DNA of 64,000 nucleotides from contig CM049319.1 in the NCBI GenBank assembly GCA_026874595.1, forward strand, positions 38,943,473 through 39,007,472, written 5' to 3'. The notes beneath the pieces were generated by a model. The model had not been told where the DNA came from and did no database searches. It saw only the letters and a list, made by a program, of their open reading frames with translations. The stretch comes from Sipunculus nudus. Taxonomy: Eukaryota; Annelida; Sipuncula; Golfingiida; Sipunculidae. Shown in pieces: positions 12,211 to 24,400 of the stretch. A program made the position numbers and the translations under genes. The first letter of the stretch is position 1; the number at the start of each line of letters is the position of its first letter.

Positions 12211-14560
12211 TACAGGTGGCTCCACCAGTCTGCAGAAACTAATAAAAACACTTAATGGTCAATATCCATGCAAAAAATCATGGGGATCTCTGCATTAGTT
12301 GTTCAGATACTTCAGTTTTTGTTTCAAATTGTCCATTATTCTGAGGGATACTTCGGAGTCCTATAGCTTGAAGGATATGGGTAACAGAGACCTAATTTCA
12401 AGTTTCCACAGGCACCTTTCATGGGCCTCCTTGCATGACAAGAATGAAGATTCTAGGTCCAGTTGTTGCGATTTGTACCCTGTTGACAGATAACCACATC
12501 TTTAAAGGTCTCAAAAAAAAGAAAAAAATTCGTAAAAATTTGAAAAAAAATAGAGGTGGCACACCCAGTCTGCAGAAACTGATGGAACAGCTCATGATCA
12601 ATATGTATGCCGAAAATCATGACCATCAGTGTTGTAGTTATTGAAATACTGCAGTTTTTGTATCAAATTTTCCATTATTCTTGGGGGGGGGGGGGGTATT
12701 TTGGACCCATACAGCTTAAAGAATATGGGTAACAGAGACCTAATTTCAAGTTTCCATGGAGACTTTTCATGGGTCTCCCTGTGTGTCAAGAATGAAGATT
12801 CTTGGTCCAGTTTTTATGATTTGTGCCCTGTTAACAGATGTTCATATCTTTAAAGGTATCAAAAATACAGAAAAATTTCGTAAAAAAAACCGAACAAATA
12901 CAGGTGGTGCCACCAGTCTGCAGAAACTTATGAAACACTCCATGATCAATATCCATGCAAACAATTATGGTTATCTCTGCATTAGTTGTTCAGATACTTT
13001 AGCTTTTGTATCAAATTTTCCATTATTCTGAGCTGTACTTTGGAGTGCCATAGCTCAAAGGATATGGGTAACAGAGACCTAATTTCTGGTTTCTATGGAG
13101 ACTTATCATGGGTCTCCCTGTGTGTCAAGAACGAAGATTCTAGGTCCAGTCGTTACGATTTGTACCCTGTTGACAGATAACTACATCCTTAAAGGTCTCA
13201 AAAATGGAGAAAACAATTCGTGAACATTGAAAAATACAGGTGGCGCCACCAGTCTGCACAAACTGATGAAACATCTCATGATCAATATGTATGTCGAAAA
13301 TCATGACCATCAGTGATGTAGTTAATGAGATATTGAAGTTTTTGTATGAAATTTTTGACTATTCTGGGGGGTAATTTTGGGCCCCATAGCTCGAAGGATA
13401 TGGGTAACAGAGACCTAATTTCTGGTTTCTATGGAGACTTTTCATAGGTCTCTCAGTGTGTCAAGAACGAAGATTCTAGGTCCAGTCGTTACAATTTGTA
13501 CCCTGTTGACAGATAACTACATCCTTAAAGGTCTCAAAAATGGAGAAAACAATTCGTGAACATTGAAAAATACAGGTGGCGCCACCAGTCTGCACAAACT
13601 GATGAAACATCTCATGATCAATATGTATGTCGAAAATCATGACCATCAGTGATGTAGTTAATGAGATATTGAAGTTTTTGTATGAAATTTTTGACTATTC
13701 TGGGGGGTAATTTTGGGCCCCATAGCTCGAAGGATATGGGTAACAGAGACCTAATTTCTGGTTTCTATGGAGACTTTTCATAGGTCTCTCAGTGTGTCGA
13801 AAATGAAGATTCTAGGTCCAGTCATTACGATTTGTGCCACGCTAACAGATGACAGCATCCTCAAAGTTCTCAAAAATAGAGGAAAAAATCGTAAAAAATC
13901 AAACAGTACAGGTGGCGCCACCAGTCTGCAGGAACTGATCGAACATCTCATGATCAATATGTATGCCAAAAATGAAGACCATCAGTGATGTAGTTATTGA
14001 AATATTGAAGTTTTTGTATGAAATTTTTTACTATTCTGGGGGGTACTTTGGGCCCCATAGCTCGAAGGATATGGGTAACAGAGACCTAATTTCTGGTTTC
14101 CAAGGACATTTTTCATGGACCTCTCAGTGTGTCAAGAATTAAGATTCTAAGTCCAGTCTTTATGATTTGTGCCTTGTTAACAGATGTTCACATTTTTAAA
14201 GGTCTCAAAAATAGAGAAAAAAATTCGTAAAAAATCGAAAAATACAGGTGGCGCCACCAGTCTGCAGGAAGTGATGTAACATCTCATGATCAATATGTAT
14301 GCCAAAAATCATGACCATCAGTCAAGTAGTTAATGAGATATTGAAGTTTTTGTATGAAAATTTTGACTTTTCTGGGGGGTACTTTGGGGCCACATAGCTC
14401 GAAGGATATGGGTAACAGAGACCTAATTTCTGGTTTCCAAGGAGATTTTTTATGGACCTCTCAGAATCCCAAGTTACAAGGTTCTAGGTCCAGCGGTTAC
14501 GATTTGTGCCTGGTTAACGGACGGACAGACGGACAGACGGACAGACGGACGACGGACAAA
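12211..14560 (+). repeat. Tandem array, seven units of about 336 bp
   Basis: Units are marked by a GGTGGCGCCACC-type box at 12215, 12555, 12903, 13239, 13575, 13911 and 14247. The steps are 340, 348, 336, 336, 336 and 336. Units 4 and 5 are almost identical, and outer units are more diverged. Each unit contains the phrases 'agtctgcagaaactgatg', 'ggatatgggtaacagagacc' and 'aagattctaggtccagt'. Short open frames repeat once per unit and are by-products of the array. Confidence 0.9.
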
Positions 14561-14603
14561 GAGTGATCGCTATAGCTCAGATGACTTTCAGTCAGCTGAG
14601 CTA

Positions 14604-15480
14604 ATAAAAAAATTGAGGTTTTCCTTAATTTCTCAAAGAAAAAAAATCACAGAGACCCAGTTTTTGGCTTGGATGAAGATCTTAGGGACATCTAACATTA
14701 TGCTAATTTTTGGATTACCAGGCAAAGTTGTAGTAAACAAAAGTGGGGTCATGATGCTAGAAAATAAAAATACACCAAGGCCTCTAAAAAACTCCAATAG
14801 CTAGACTATTTTTTAAGCTTATACTATCAAATTTCAAAATTCATCAGATTAAATCCATATGTAAACTGGCTGTGAAAATTGAATCAACTGTACTTACAAG
14901 AAAAAAAGTGCCATGGTCAAAGTTGGGCAAAATTTAAGGTACCAATTTTTTATTTTTGCTAATATTTTTAAAAATTTAAAAGATTTTGATCTAATTTTGG
15001 GTACAGAATTTAATTTTGATTAATTAAAGTTATATTACTGGAAAAAAAGTCCTTAGCTTTAACATGTTTTGTGTTAAGTGATCAAATATCTTTCCTGATT
15101 TTTTACAAAATGCATTATGTTTGAGCCTATAACTTTTTTTAATCATATAATACAGACCTAATTTCTGGCATGTAAATAGGAACTAGATAGAGGGATATTT
15201 ATGGAAAATATGAGGAAAAAAAGATGAGTGGTTTTGATATTAGGCAGTCCTGAAGTGTGAAAATAGGTTTTTAATGAAAAATTGAGGTTTTTCCTTAATT
15301 TCTCAAAGGAACGAAGTCGCAAAGACCCAGTTTTTGGCTTGGTAGTAGATCTTGGGGGCATCTAACATTATGCCAAATTTTGGATTCCTAGGTCTTACGG
15401 TTTCCAAACGTGCCACATCTACGGCCGGACGGACAATGGACCACGACTACAGCTCAGACGACTTATAGTCAGCTGAGCTA
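14604..15480 (+). repeat. Family A fragments ending in the 3' hairpin
   Basis: A short piece of the family A 3' half (14604-14780) is followed by a longer piece that runs to GTCAGCTGAGCTA at 15480. A short GACGGAC run precedes the hairpin. These follow the previous 3' hairpin in the same orientation, which makes a head-to-tail chain. Confidence 0.65.
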
Positions 15481-15648
15481 AAAATGTGGAGAACACATTG
15501 TTTTGTTCTACTATGTATCACTTAGCTGTTGGTTTCCATTATACACACACAGATAGCTAACAAAACATATCAATGACCATTTACCTTTTTTGTTACAAAC
15601 AGAAAATGAAGGTTAATGTAGGAAAACTTACTTATGTAGTTAACTTAC

Positions 15649-15782
15649 CAGTACTTCAGTGTCCGGTATAGAGTGTACTCCAAGGTTAGGTCTATCAAAT
15701 TTAACTCTGTAGGTGTTGTTGACAGTGTCAAGGGCATCTATGGTCCCAGTGAACAGGCCATCTTGGGGCTTCCTTAGGCGAG
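15649..15782 (-). CDS. LIN9: LIN9 exon 7 (Tudor-like region)
   Basis: The minus-strand acceptor gttcctcag precedes 15782 and the donor GTAAGT follows 15649. The exon is 134 nt. Its first two bases complete an alanine codon with the single base left from exon 6, and it ends in phase 0 (codons 211-255). It reads RLRKPQDGLFTGTIDALDTV and continues into NNTYRVKFDR. From memory this matches the Tudor-like beta-barrel segment of animal LIN9 (ARLRGVHDGLFTGQIDAVDT). LIN9 scaffolds the MuvB core in the nucleus and helps place it on cell-cycle promoters. Splice phase and conservation make the call secure. Confidence 0.95.
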
Positions 15783-16109
15783 CTGAGGAACACGCAAATC
15801 AATGTGATAAGAAACTCCAGTATTTCTTTAAAAACATTCATTTAGAGTCAATCTGGTGATCACAAACCTAACCAGACATGAGGCAATGATGTCATGAATG
15901 CATTCATTACTAGAATCCAGGTAGTTGACAAGCGACTACATGAATCCGCTGAAATCAGAGTAGGATAGGTGAAGTAAGGCATGGATTGAGTGGCAAGGAG
16001 AAATAGAGTAAGATGTGTTGCATATTAGCATGGATGTCTGCCACGGAAACATGATTGTAGCTGGCACCACCTGTTATCTGAAAGAGAAACTATCCAAGAT
16101 GTATAAATA

Positions 16110-17640
16110 CCGTATTTTCTTGAACAGACGCCGGGTCTTAAATAGTCGCCTGCCTTATTTAGACGCCGGGGCAAAACGATGTCCCAAAAAAATAAACGCC
16201 GGTCTTAAATAGACGGCGGTCTTGTTCACAGGCCTGATGTCAGATTATTTTCCATGTTTGCCTCTTTTCCCTTCATTATAATTGGTGTATTTACTGGTAA
16301 AAATGACCATAGATTGTTGTATGAATTTCGGTTTGTGTTGTATTGATAATATGTTTAATTCCTCTTAGTCTATAAATCATTATTTTATCTTACGTGAATG
16401 CTTGTTTCAATGAGGGACACCATATATTCCCGATTCATCCATTATGATTAAAGCCGAACACCGATCCTAATAAACGATACACAAATACGTCAGCAGTGAG
16501 AAGGCTAACACTATCACTGCTATCAAGCAAGATGAAGGTAGTACCGCTTGAAACAAGCGGTAAATCTTGGTACGGTGTAAGTCTAGCTCATGAACAGAAC
16601 TGTTCAAATACGTTTTGGCACACATTTCTTCTGTAGCATGAAGACGCCAAATGATGGTGTTGAATGGTACAATTTGTAGCTACTGTCAAGCCAAATTGCG
16701 CTCCTTGCTTTCATTTTTATCGCTTTTAAATGCGTCCCCACTGTTACCAAAACCACGCTTCTGAGATAATCTTTAAAGTTAAAAATAGTATGTACTCTTG
16801 TCCACAACTAAATATTCAGTAATACTCCCGGCAGAAAATGTCACATACCAGTATAAACCAGGTCGGAAAGGCTTGAATACGCTGTGTCAAGCTGTATCAG
16901 ATAAAAGACAGGGAGGAAAGTGTTATGAAATTGACCAATGCTGTGCCGTTATAAAGGACCAACCCCCTGTATTTCGATGGAATCAATATTACAAGTTATA
17001 CGCAGTGAACAGTTAATGGAAGAGTCACCCCGTGTTCAGTATATAAAAGACCAGAAACGCATGATAACGCTGTGTCGAGCTGAATCAGTTAAATATTTAA
17101 CGAGAGGAAAGTGTCATGAAAATGAATTACGCTGTGCCGTTATAAGGACCAAACCCCCATATTTCGATGGAACAAAATGCTACCAGTTGTATGTGAAGAA
17201 CAGTAAATGGAAGAGCCACCCCGTGTTCAGAGGGAAACAATGTTACCAAGTTCAAGCGGTGTAAAATAAATGGAACAGCCACATAAAACACCTGGGTACC
17301 TGGTTTCGAGGGGCCCGCGCGGACAGATTCTTGTGGACAACTGCAATCTCTCGCTGTCATTTTCCGTTAATTCTTATTATGATGCGTGATTGTGGAGACT
17401 GCACGTGTCCCATATACCCATGGCATCTAAGGAAAATCGTAAACACAATCCGTGTACCGGCGATGTTTTCAATTGAGTCAGTGATTAGTGACCAGCGGGT
17501 TCATTGTTTCGACGTGTTCTATTTTTAGTTAGTCTGACGAGCCTGATAATGTATTTTTTAATCAACGCCTTGTTTAGACGCCGGGTCAAAGCTGGGTCTG
17601 AAGAAAATAAACGCCTGGGCGTCTGTTCAAAGAAATACGG
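16110..17640. mobile_element. TIR DNA transposon, CCGTATTT ends, TA target duplication
   Basis: The left end is CCGTATTTTCTTGAACAGAC (16110) followed by GCCGGG. The right end, read inward on the minus strand from 17640, is CCGTATTTCTTTGAACAGAC followed by GCC. The dinucleotide TA flanks both sides (16108-16109 and 17641-17642). Removing the element restores the uninterrupted family B phrase, as seen in other copies. TA duplication with CCGTATTT ends fits a Tc1/mariner or pogo-like superfamily. No intact transposase was seen, so it is probably non-autonomous. Confidence 0.8.
16860..17270 (+). repeat. Tandem duplication of about 190 bp inside the TIR transposon
   Basis: The block at 16881 (gctgtgtcaagctgtatcag) recurs at 17069 with 188-191 bp spacing. 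Shared words include 'gctgtgccgttataa' and 'ggaagagtcaccccgtgttc'. A third, partial unit follows to about 17290. The two units translate to related Cys-containing peptides (GGKCYEIDQCCAVI and RGKCHENELRCAVI), broken by stops. Confidence 0.6.
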
Positions 17641-17905
17641 TATGCAAAATTTTGGGTGGATAAGTCAAACCACTGCTGAGATACGAGTGATTTTATCCCA
17701 AAGCAGACAAACAGATGGACGCTGTGCAAAAATTGTTGCAGATGGCGCCACAATGTTTTGTATGATAAAGAGCTATGTGAAATCTAAACACATGCAAAAT
17801 TTCAATAAGATATGTCAAACCAGTCCTGAGATAACAGCAGGGATGTCTGCAGTGTGAACATGAATGTAGGTGGTGCCACCTATCATAAAATAAAGAAAGC
17901 TGAGC

Positions 17906-18885
17906 GTATTTATATTTTTTTCAGTGAGGGCACTATGTTTAAACTGATATTCACTCACCATCTGTTGACTTATTGGGTGACGCATCATATTTTCTGTAAT
18001 TTCCAAAGTATTCATGCACCATGATACATCCAGCGGGTGCTGCACATAAAACGTAACAGCCAATGACCTTATGACCTGAGCTTTAGCCAATCATTTCCAT
18101 TGTTTCAAACAACAGTGAGACAAGGTAACACCGTAACAAACAAAAGTTTCCCAAATAAGTCCTCTTTGAAAGAGTCAAACAAAAGGATTTTCTTGTGTAA
18201 AAACAAACAAAAGTTTCTTTGGTGTGGAAGTGCTGGCAGGTTTCAATCTCTTGACAGTTACTTTATAGGTACTTTTTATAATAACATAATTCTTTTTTAA
18301 AGTGGACAAAACTGTCATATTTTGACAAAGTCAGCAAACTGGCTCAATATTAATGCAACTAACCAAAACCAAGATAAGTCCAGATGAGAACACTTAAATT
18401 TCCTTACATGGTACAGATTGTTTTGATGTATTTAGGATGGAGAGCACAGGTGTAAATAGTAAATAAGGTATGGACTGTAATCCATGGTAACAATGGGGCA
18501 CTGTTCTAGGCTAAGATATGACCTTTTTTAAAGGATTCTGGGGAAACATTTAGGTGCTAATTTAAGGAAAATTTCCTTCCACTAGTCAATACTGATGAGC
18601 TTGGGAAACCCTAGCATAATTTAATGCTATCAAAATATTCAAGCAAAGGTGACCTTAAGTACTGCCAAAGCTTTTTTGGTAAGAACGCCTCATTCCTTCC
18701 ATTTTTTCCAGTTGGGGGGTGGGGGGGGGGGGGGGTGGCTTATTATGGTGGGGGCGATCATTACGTCATATATGGTAATAGGATACAAATGTATTAAAGA
18801 GCCAATATCCAAACTAACCATCCTGAAGAAAGTAACTGTTAACAGAAACTGAACTTAACACATCTACTATGAGTTCTGGGTGTAC
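17906..18885. other. LIN9 intron 6, with a G-run
   Basis: No gene was recognised. A poly-G tract interrupted by single T bases lies at about 18714-18736. Confidence 0.4.
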
Positions 18886-19043
18886 CTGTGACCTTTGTGC
18901 CAATCACCAGTGGCATTGGTATTTCTTCTGGTAGATCCTTCAGGTCCAGGTTGTCAGTCATCTTGCGCTGCTGCAGCAGGCGAATCTTCTCTCTTTTCTT
19001 CTGCAGAACTGCTCGCTCTTCAGCAAAGAAGGCAGAGGAGCAC
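18886..19043 (-). CDS. LIN9: LIN9 exon 6 (DIRP C-terminal part)
   Basis: The acceptor ttttttatcag precedes 19043 and the donor GTACAC follows 18886. The 158-nt exon begins with the last base of an arginine codon and ends with one base carried to exon 7 (codons 158-210). It reads CSSAFFAEERAVLQKKREKI, then RLLQQRK, then DLPEEIPMPLVIGTKVT. From memory vertebrate LIN9 has CSSAFFxEER...KIRLLQQRK...DLPDEIPLPLVIGTKVT. This is the basic, helical end of the DIRP region and the linker to the Tudor-like part. A family A terminus sits only about 10 bp upstream of the acceptor. Confidence 0.96.
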
Positions 19044-19050
19044 CTGATAA

Positions 19051-19095
19051 AAAACAAGGGACCCATGATCATGGCACTCAGCTGAACTGCAATTG
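19051..19095 (+). repeat. Family A 5' terminus abutting a LIN9 splice acceptor
   Basis: The sequence 'acaagggacccatgatcatg' followed by CACTCAGCTGAA is a diverged family A 5' end. Read on the minus strand it supplies the pyrimidine tract CCCTTGTTTTTTATCAG used by exon 6. How far the element extends to the right is unclear. Confidence 0.55.
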
Positions 19096-20010
19096 CAGAA
19101 TGTACTTATTTCTATTTTTTACATATTAGCATTTGAAAAGCTAAGAGGAAATCGCCTTGCTATTTGGTGATAATCAAATCTAATACTTATAAAAGGAATT
19201 CAGTTCATGTTTGTTCGTGGTGTTCTCTAAAACCGCGTTGTGTACAATATTGTGCCATACATCATTTTAAAGGTTATTATCCCCGCAGTGTCATAGGCGA
19301 TATGAAAATAAATAATTTTTAATATTCATATAATTTTGAGTGATTTTTCTGGTTTTTTTTACCAAGCACAACCAAACTGCCTTCGCCAATCACCGGAATG
19401 CGTGCATCGTGGTCACTTAACCTCTAACACTAAGGACTATTGTTCATATGAATAACGCTTGCTTTCAATGAGGGATTTGACCCACGGGCGTGCTCAGTAA
19501 AAGAGAAAAACACATGTTTCTCAATTTATGAAATGGAGAGTTCAACCCAGGAGGATTAATGACAAAACCTAATTTAAAGTCCCGAATTCAAGAACGGCTG
19601 GGGTGGTGTCGGGGGTCTGAAAATGGGATACAGACCCACTGCATGGAGTCCTGCTGGGTCCGCTTCTGCTACTTACCATGTATGCATATTTCTGTTTCCT
19701 TCTTCAGGAACAGTTTCCTTGCAACGTACATTTAATTAATCTAATGTGTTCCTCACATCAACCTATTTTTTATACGTCCAACGATAGAAACCAGTCAAAT
19801 ATCAACGAAACACTGTATGCCTCCGCGTCCCATTCCGGTTGACAATGTAAACCATCACTGACCAGGTCTTTAAGGTAAACATACCGGGATATGATTTTTG
19901 CCACGAGCACAGCACCACAAAATAACAGTAAAAAATTATATGTACATATCGTACTCCGAGAGTATCCCACTAAAAATCTATATTTTCTTTTAACTTTTAT
20001 AATAAAAAAA
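19096..20010. other. LIN9 intron 5, nothing recognised
   Basis: No coding features and no repeat terminus were seen apart from weak family A similarity at the left edge. Confidence 0.4.
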
Positions 20011-20012
20011 CA

Positions 20013-23000
20013 AGGCCTACAGGCCTAATGCGAACCTGTGCATTAGGAAATACATTAGGTATAATGGCCCATTACTTTTCATGTGTATGAACAATGCAAG
20101 TACTAAACATTTTGAATAAAAAACAATTACACAAACATCACTGCTGAAATTCTGGCATGGGTGCACACAACACAAAAATGATTGTAGTTGGCACCACCAG
20201 TCTTGTATACAACAAAGCTATCAGAGATATATACATATGCCCAATTTCAGACTGATATATAAAACCCTCCTGAGAAATAAGCAGGGACACACATTGTGCA
20301 AAAATTATTGTTGGTGGCACCACCAGTCTTGTATATGACAAAGCTATTCTATGTATAACTATGCCTAATTTCAGGCTGATTATATCAAATTCCTCTGTAG
20401 AAATAAGGAGGCACATACATTGTGCAAAAGTCATTGTAGGTGGCGACATCTGTCTTGTGAATGAGAAAGCCATCAAAGACACATAGACAGGCCAAAATAT
20501 CAGGCCACTACATCAAACTTACCTTGAGTCTGATGCATGGGGCTGACCAGGCTTAGGTGAGAAAGGCAGTTGCCCCAAGTGAACTGTGACAAATTGCTAG
20601 CTCAGGCTACTGCACTGAGTGAACTCATAACCTGCACCTGGCTAGACTGAGTGAACTTTTGACCTGTACCTGGCTGCACTGAGTGAACTCTTGACCTATT
20701 GCATAATCTGACACAGTGGGCAGTCTGCCAATGCTATAAATAGAATGCAGCTACTGCATTGAGTGAACTCCTGACCTAAACCTGGCTGCACTGAGTGAAC
20801 TCTTGACCGGTTACCTAATCTGATACAGTTGGCAGTCTGCCAAAGCTATAAATTGATCCAGACTGACCTTTGGCCTGTTGACAAATCTGAAATAGTAGCC
20901 AAATCATTGCATAAGCTCACAGATTGGCTCCACATGCAGCCCTGAGGGGCATGACACCCATGAGGTGATCACATGATACTCATGAGATGATCACATGCTA
21001 CCCATGAGGTGATCACATGCTGCCCATGAGGTGTTCACATGCTGCCCATGAGGTGTTCACATGACACCCATGCGGTGATCACATGCCTTGTGCTTGGCTG
21101 TACTGATTGAACTCTTGACCTATATCTGGCTGCACTGAATGAACTCTTGATCTGTTGCAAAATCTGAAACAGTCAGCAGTTTTTCAACCTATTTGATACA
21201 GACATAATCTTTGCCTGTTGGTAAATCTGTTTACACATACTGAAAGACTTTGGCTAAAATGCTTTTTTTTCAAGCTGACATATTCATAAACTTTTTACCA
21301 AAAATATCTATAATAATAAAAGATGCAGTCCTTTCATTGTTAAAGGTCCAATAATTCTGCCAAAAATCATTCAAGTAAACTTGAACAAAGGCCACCTAAA
21401 CAATTTAGTAGAAGAACACTATTGCAGTCCTCAGTTTGAAATAAACATAATAATGGCATTTCATGACTCAACCAAAAATCAACAAACTCAATCTATTCTT
21501 ATATGATTGAAGGAACCATGTCCTAGAATAATTCTTTTGAAAAATTGAAAGATTCAACTTGACAGTTTCATCTTAAACATTATAAGCTGAAAGAGGCTAT
21601 AGTTATGATGTTTTTGCCCATAAAAAACAGGTCAATGTAGGTGGCACCACAAAATCTGCAACTTCAAATATGAGTCATGTGACCAACATTTGCACAATTC
21701 TTAGTAATGCTAGGTTCTGTCATTTCTGAGATAAATATGTCAGTATGCTTACTTGGCCAAATGACTAAGTTCAAATTTGTGTAACTCCGCTAATATTCAT
21801 CAAATGCAAAACATTTGAACAAACTTGAGAAAGCTTGCCTCTGGGATCATTTCTGTAAAATATTGAAAAATTTGGCTGGACTGTTTACAAGAAGAAGACT
21901 TTTAGAGGTTTTTCAGCCTTTTCCCTATAAAATTCAAGTTAATGCAGATAACAAAAAAATAAGCTGAATCCCACAACATATAATATGTGACAAATTATTG
22001 CATAAAATCTGGGGATGGTATCTCCTGCTATTCCTGAGAAATTATGGGTTAATATACAGATGACCAATGACCCCAGTACAAAAAAAGGTCAATGCAAGTG
22101 GCGCCACCAATACCTGAATTTCATATATGACTCATGTGACCAACACTGGCATAAAATTTGGTGATGATAGCTCAGGCTGTTTCTGAGATTGTCATTTTAG
22201 TATGCCTTTTTGGACAGATGACTTAGTTCAACTTCCTGTAACTCGGCCAAAATTCACCCAAATTTAACCATTTGAATAAACTTGAGAGAGATGGTATAAG
22301 AGATTATTTCTGTGAAATACTGAACAATTTGGCTTGACCATTTTGGAGAAGATTTTAAACAGTTTTTTAGCTTTTTGTCTATAAAATCTAAGAAAATGCA
22401 GAGTTTCTCAGATGGCTAATTTTTTGCATTTAATTTCATGATGCTAGCTCCAGTTGTTGTAAAATATTAAACAAATTAGCCTCAATTGTGTCAGTCAAAA
22501 ATGTTTTGCAGGTTTATAACTCATATAGGAAAATACAGAAAAATGGCTAAGTTAAGCTTCCCATAACTCGGCCAAAAATCACTGAACCAAAACCATTTGA
22601 ACAAACTTGAATTATCAACATCTAAGGATAATTAATGTGTGAGATTTAAGAATTCTGCCCGGTGGTTTTTGAGAAGAAGATCTTTGTAGCCACTGAGCTT
22701 AACTGGGCTGTCATGGCATATGACTAAATTCAGCTTCCCATAACTCAGCGAAAAGTTACTGAACTGAGATCATTTGAACAAAATTCAGAAAGCAGTACCC
22801 TAAGATCATTTCTGTGCGATAATAAACAATTTGGCCATAAAGTTTCAGCGAAGAAGTTTTTTGTAGCCCTCAGTATTATACGGGCACTGATGACCCCCAT
22901 ACAAAAAAAGGCTGATGCAGGTGGCGCCACCAATACCTCAATTTTAGATATGACTCGTGTGACAAACATTCACATATAATTTGGTGATGATAGCTCCAGC

Positions 23001-23414
23001 CGTTTCTGAGATTGTAATTTAAGTATGCTTTTTTGGACAGATGACTAAGTTTAACTTCTTGTAACTCGGCCAAAAATTACCGAACTTTAACCATTCGAAC
23101 AAACTTGAAAGAGATTGTTCCAGGGATCATTTCTGTAAAATATTGGACAATTTGGCTGAACAGTTTCAGAGAAGAAGATTTTTAAAGGTTTTTAAGCTTT
23201 TTCCCTATAAAATCAAAGAAAATGCAGTTAGCCAAAAAATAAGTAAAATCCGATAGAGTTTTTTAGATGACTAATTTTTTGCATAAAATTTTGTAATGCT
23301 AACTCATGCCGTTTTCAAGATAATATGGGTTAACGTACAGACGACAGACGCTGGTCGACGGCCGACGGACGCCGGGCGACGCCACACCATCGCATAAGCT
23401 CACAGGTTCGCTAA
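20013..23414 (+). mobile_element. Family D element, full-length (about 3.4 kb)
   Basis: The 5' palindrome AGGCCTACAGGCCT (20013-20026) is followed by the arm GCGAACCTGTG (20030-20040). The 3' end CACAGGTTCGC (23401-23411) is the exact inverse complement of the arm and continues CTAA. The body carries GGTGGCACCACC-type boxes, including an exact GGTGGCGCCACC at 22920-22931. It also has a run of ATGAGGTGATCACATG motifs (about 20960-21085) and a GACG-rich stretch before the end. No protein is encoded. It is the best reference copy for family D here. A Helentron-like class is inferred from layout only. Confidence 0.75.
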
Positions 23415-23750
23415 TGAGCCAACATTCAATATCTCAGTAAATATATCTCCCAAACCGCGGTAAAAAGCCCGGTATACCGGGTTTATCAGCTAGTACTAAA
23501 TAAATGAATGGAAGACAAATACTAGATGTGCACTTTTTGGACCACATCAAATTTAAGATGCAGGAGCCGCTCATGATCAAATATTTGTAAAACTATCTGT
23601 ATTTCAACTATGTGAAAGTAATATCTGTTTAAAATACCCACTGGGAATACATGAAACCCTATAAAATATAGCATAAGGAAGAAAGTGGAGATAAGCTTTT
23701 GTATAAAAATACACATTTAATTTATTAACTGAAGTAAAACTGTAAAAAAA
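23415..23750. other. Intron sequence, nothing recognised
   Basis: No repeat terminus or exon was seen between a family D 3' end and a family A 5' end. Confidence 0.35.
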
Positions 23751-23751
23751 C

Positions 23752-24400
23752 AAGGGACCTATGGGTCACGACGCTCAGCTGTTATATATGATAAAAAAAT
23801 ATTATTTAGAAATGAGGCACATGCTAGTTTTGTGTGGTAATAAATATAAGCTGTATTATGAGTTGTTGTTGTTTAGCTTATGTATGATTTTGATAGTACC
23901 TTTGGAGACAGGGAAGAGGATTGATTTCATTTATTTTATTAACAAATGGAGTACTATTGTCACACAGATTTTGACTTGGCCATATAACTTATAAGCAGAA
24001 CATATAATATAAAGAGTTTAACTATTTATTTAAAAAAATACAAATATTATAATTTATAATAATATAATTTTTATTAAAAATAATAAGAGAATCATATGAT
24101 TTTTTAAAATGAAATATAACTGATATGATTATTAAAATAATATTAAAGAATATATTAATGAATGCATTCATGAATACATTTTGAAAGTATTTGCACGAGT
24201 ATTCATATATTTTCATTTTTACCTGAATTCCCATTCTTTATGCAAGAAATTTTATAATGGAGTACAAAATCATATTCGTATTTAAATACAATTACAAAGT
24301 ATTTGCACCATGTCTGGAATTTATTCAGTTTTCACCAAACAATGATGTTGAGAATCCAGAATATACAAAATTCACACATTTAAATAATGATCATAAGTAC
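23752..24400 (+). repeat. Family A element, AT-rich subfamily copy 1
   Basis: It starts 'aacaagggacctatgggtca' and then GCTCAGCTGTTATATATGAT. It matches 40554-41153 closely for about 600 bp. The 3' family A hairpin is not attached. The open frame here (23761-23994) is conserved in the copy at 40515-40796 only because the repeats are similar. Confidence 0.65.

Larger units (their letters stand above)
10839..14603 (+). repeat. Family A composite element with internal 336-bp array
   Basis: The 5' signature (GACCCATGGGTC, then GCTCAGCTGA) lies at 10846-10872. The 3' end is a GACG-type microsatellite (about 14519-14556) followed by a hairpin at 14573-14603 with outer arms TAGCTCAG and CTGAGCTA. 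A complete family B element (11054-12206) sits inside, and a seven-unit array of about 336 bp fills the rest. The copy at 38917-39351 is the same subfamily with about one unit, so unit number varies between copies. Confidence 0.75.
15925..17905 (+). repeat. Family B element interrupted by a TIR transposon
   Basis: The 5' part (15925-16109) matches the family B start after the arm ('aggcatggattgagtggcaa'). The body resumes at 17643 with 'tgcaaaattttgggtggat' and fades near 17905 without a 3' hairpin. The inserted element occupies 16110-17640. Confidence 0.65.

Noticed and set aside
12299-14566. A series of open frames with similar peptides (GNRDLIS, SLCVKNEDS and the like), possibly a repeat protein
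   Set aside because: They occur on both strands, recur once per 336-bp unit and have no shared start or splice context. They are by-products of the tandem array.
23761-23994. Open frame conserved at 40515-40796, suggesting a real small protein
   Set aside because: The similarity extends beyond the frame on both sides because both are copies of a family A subfamily.
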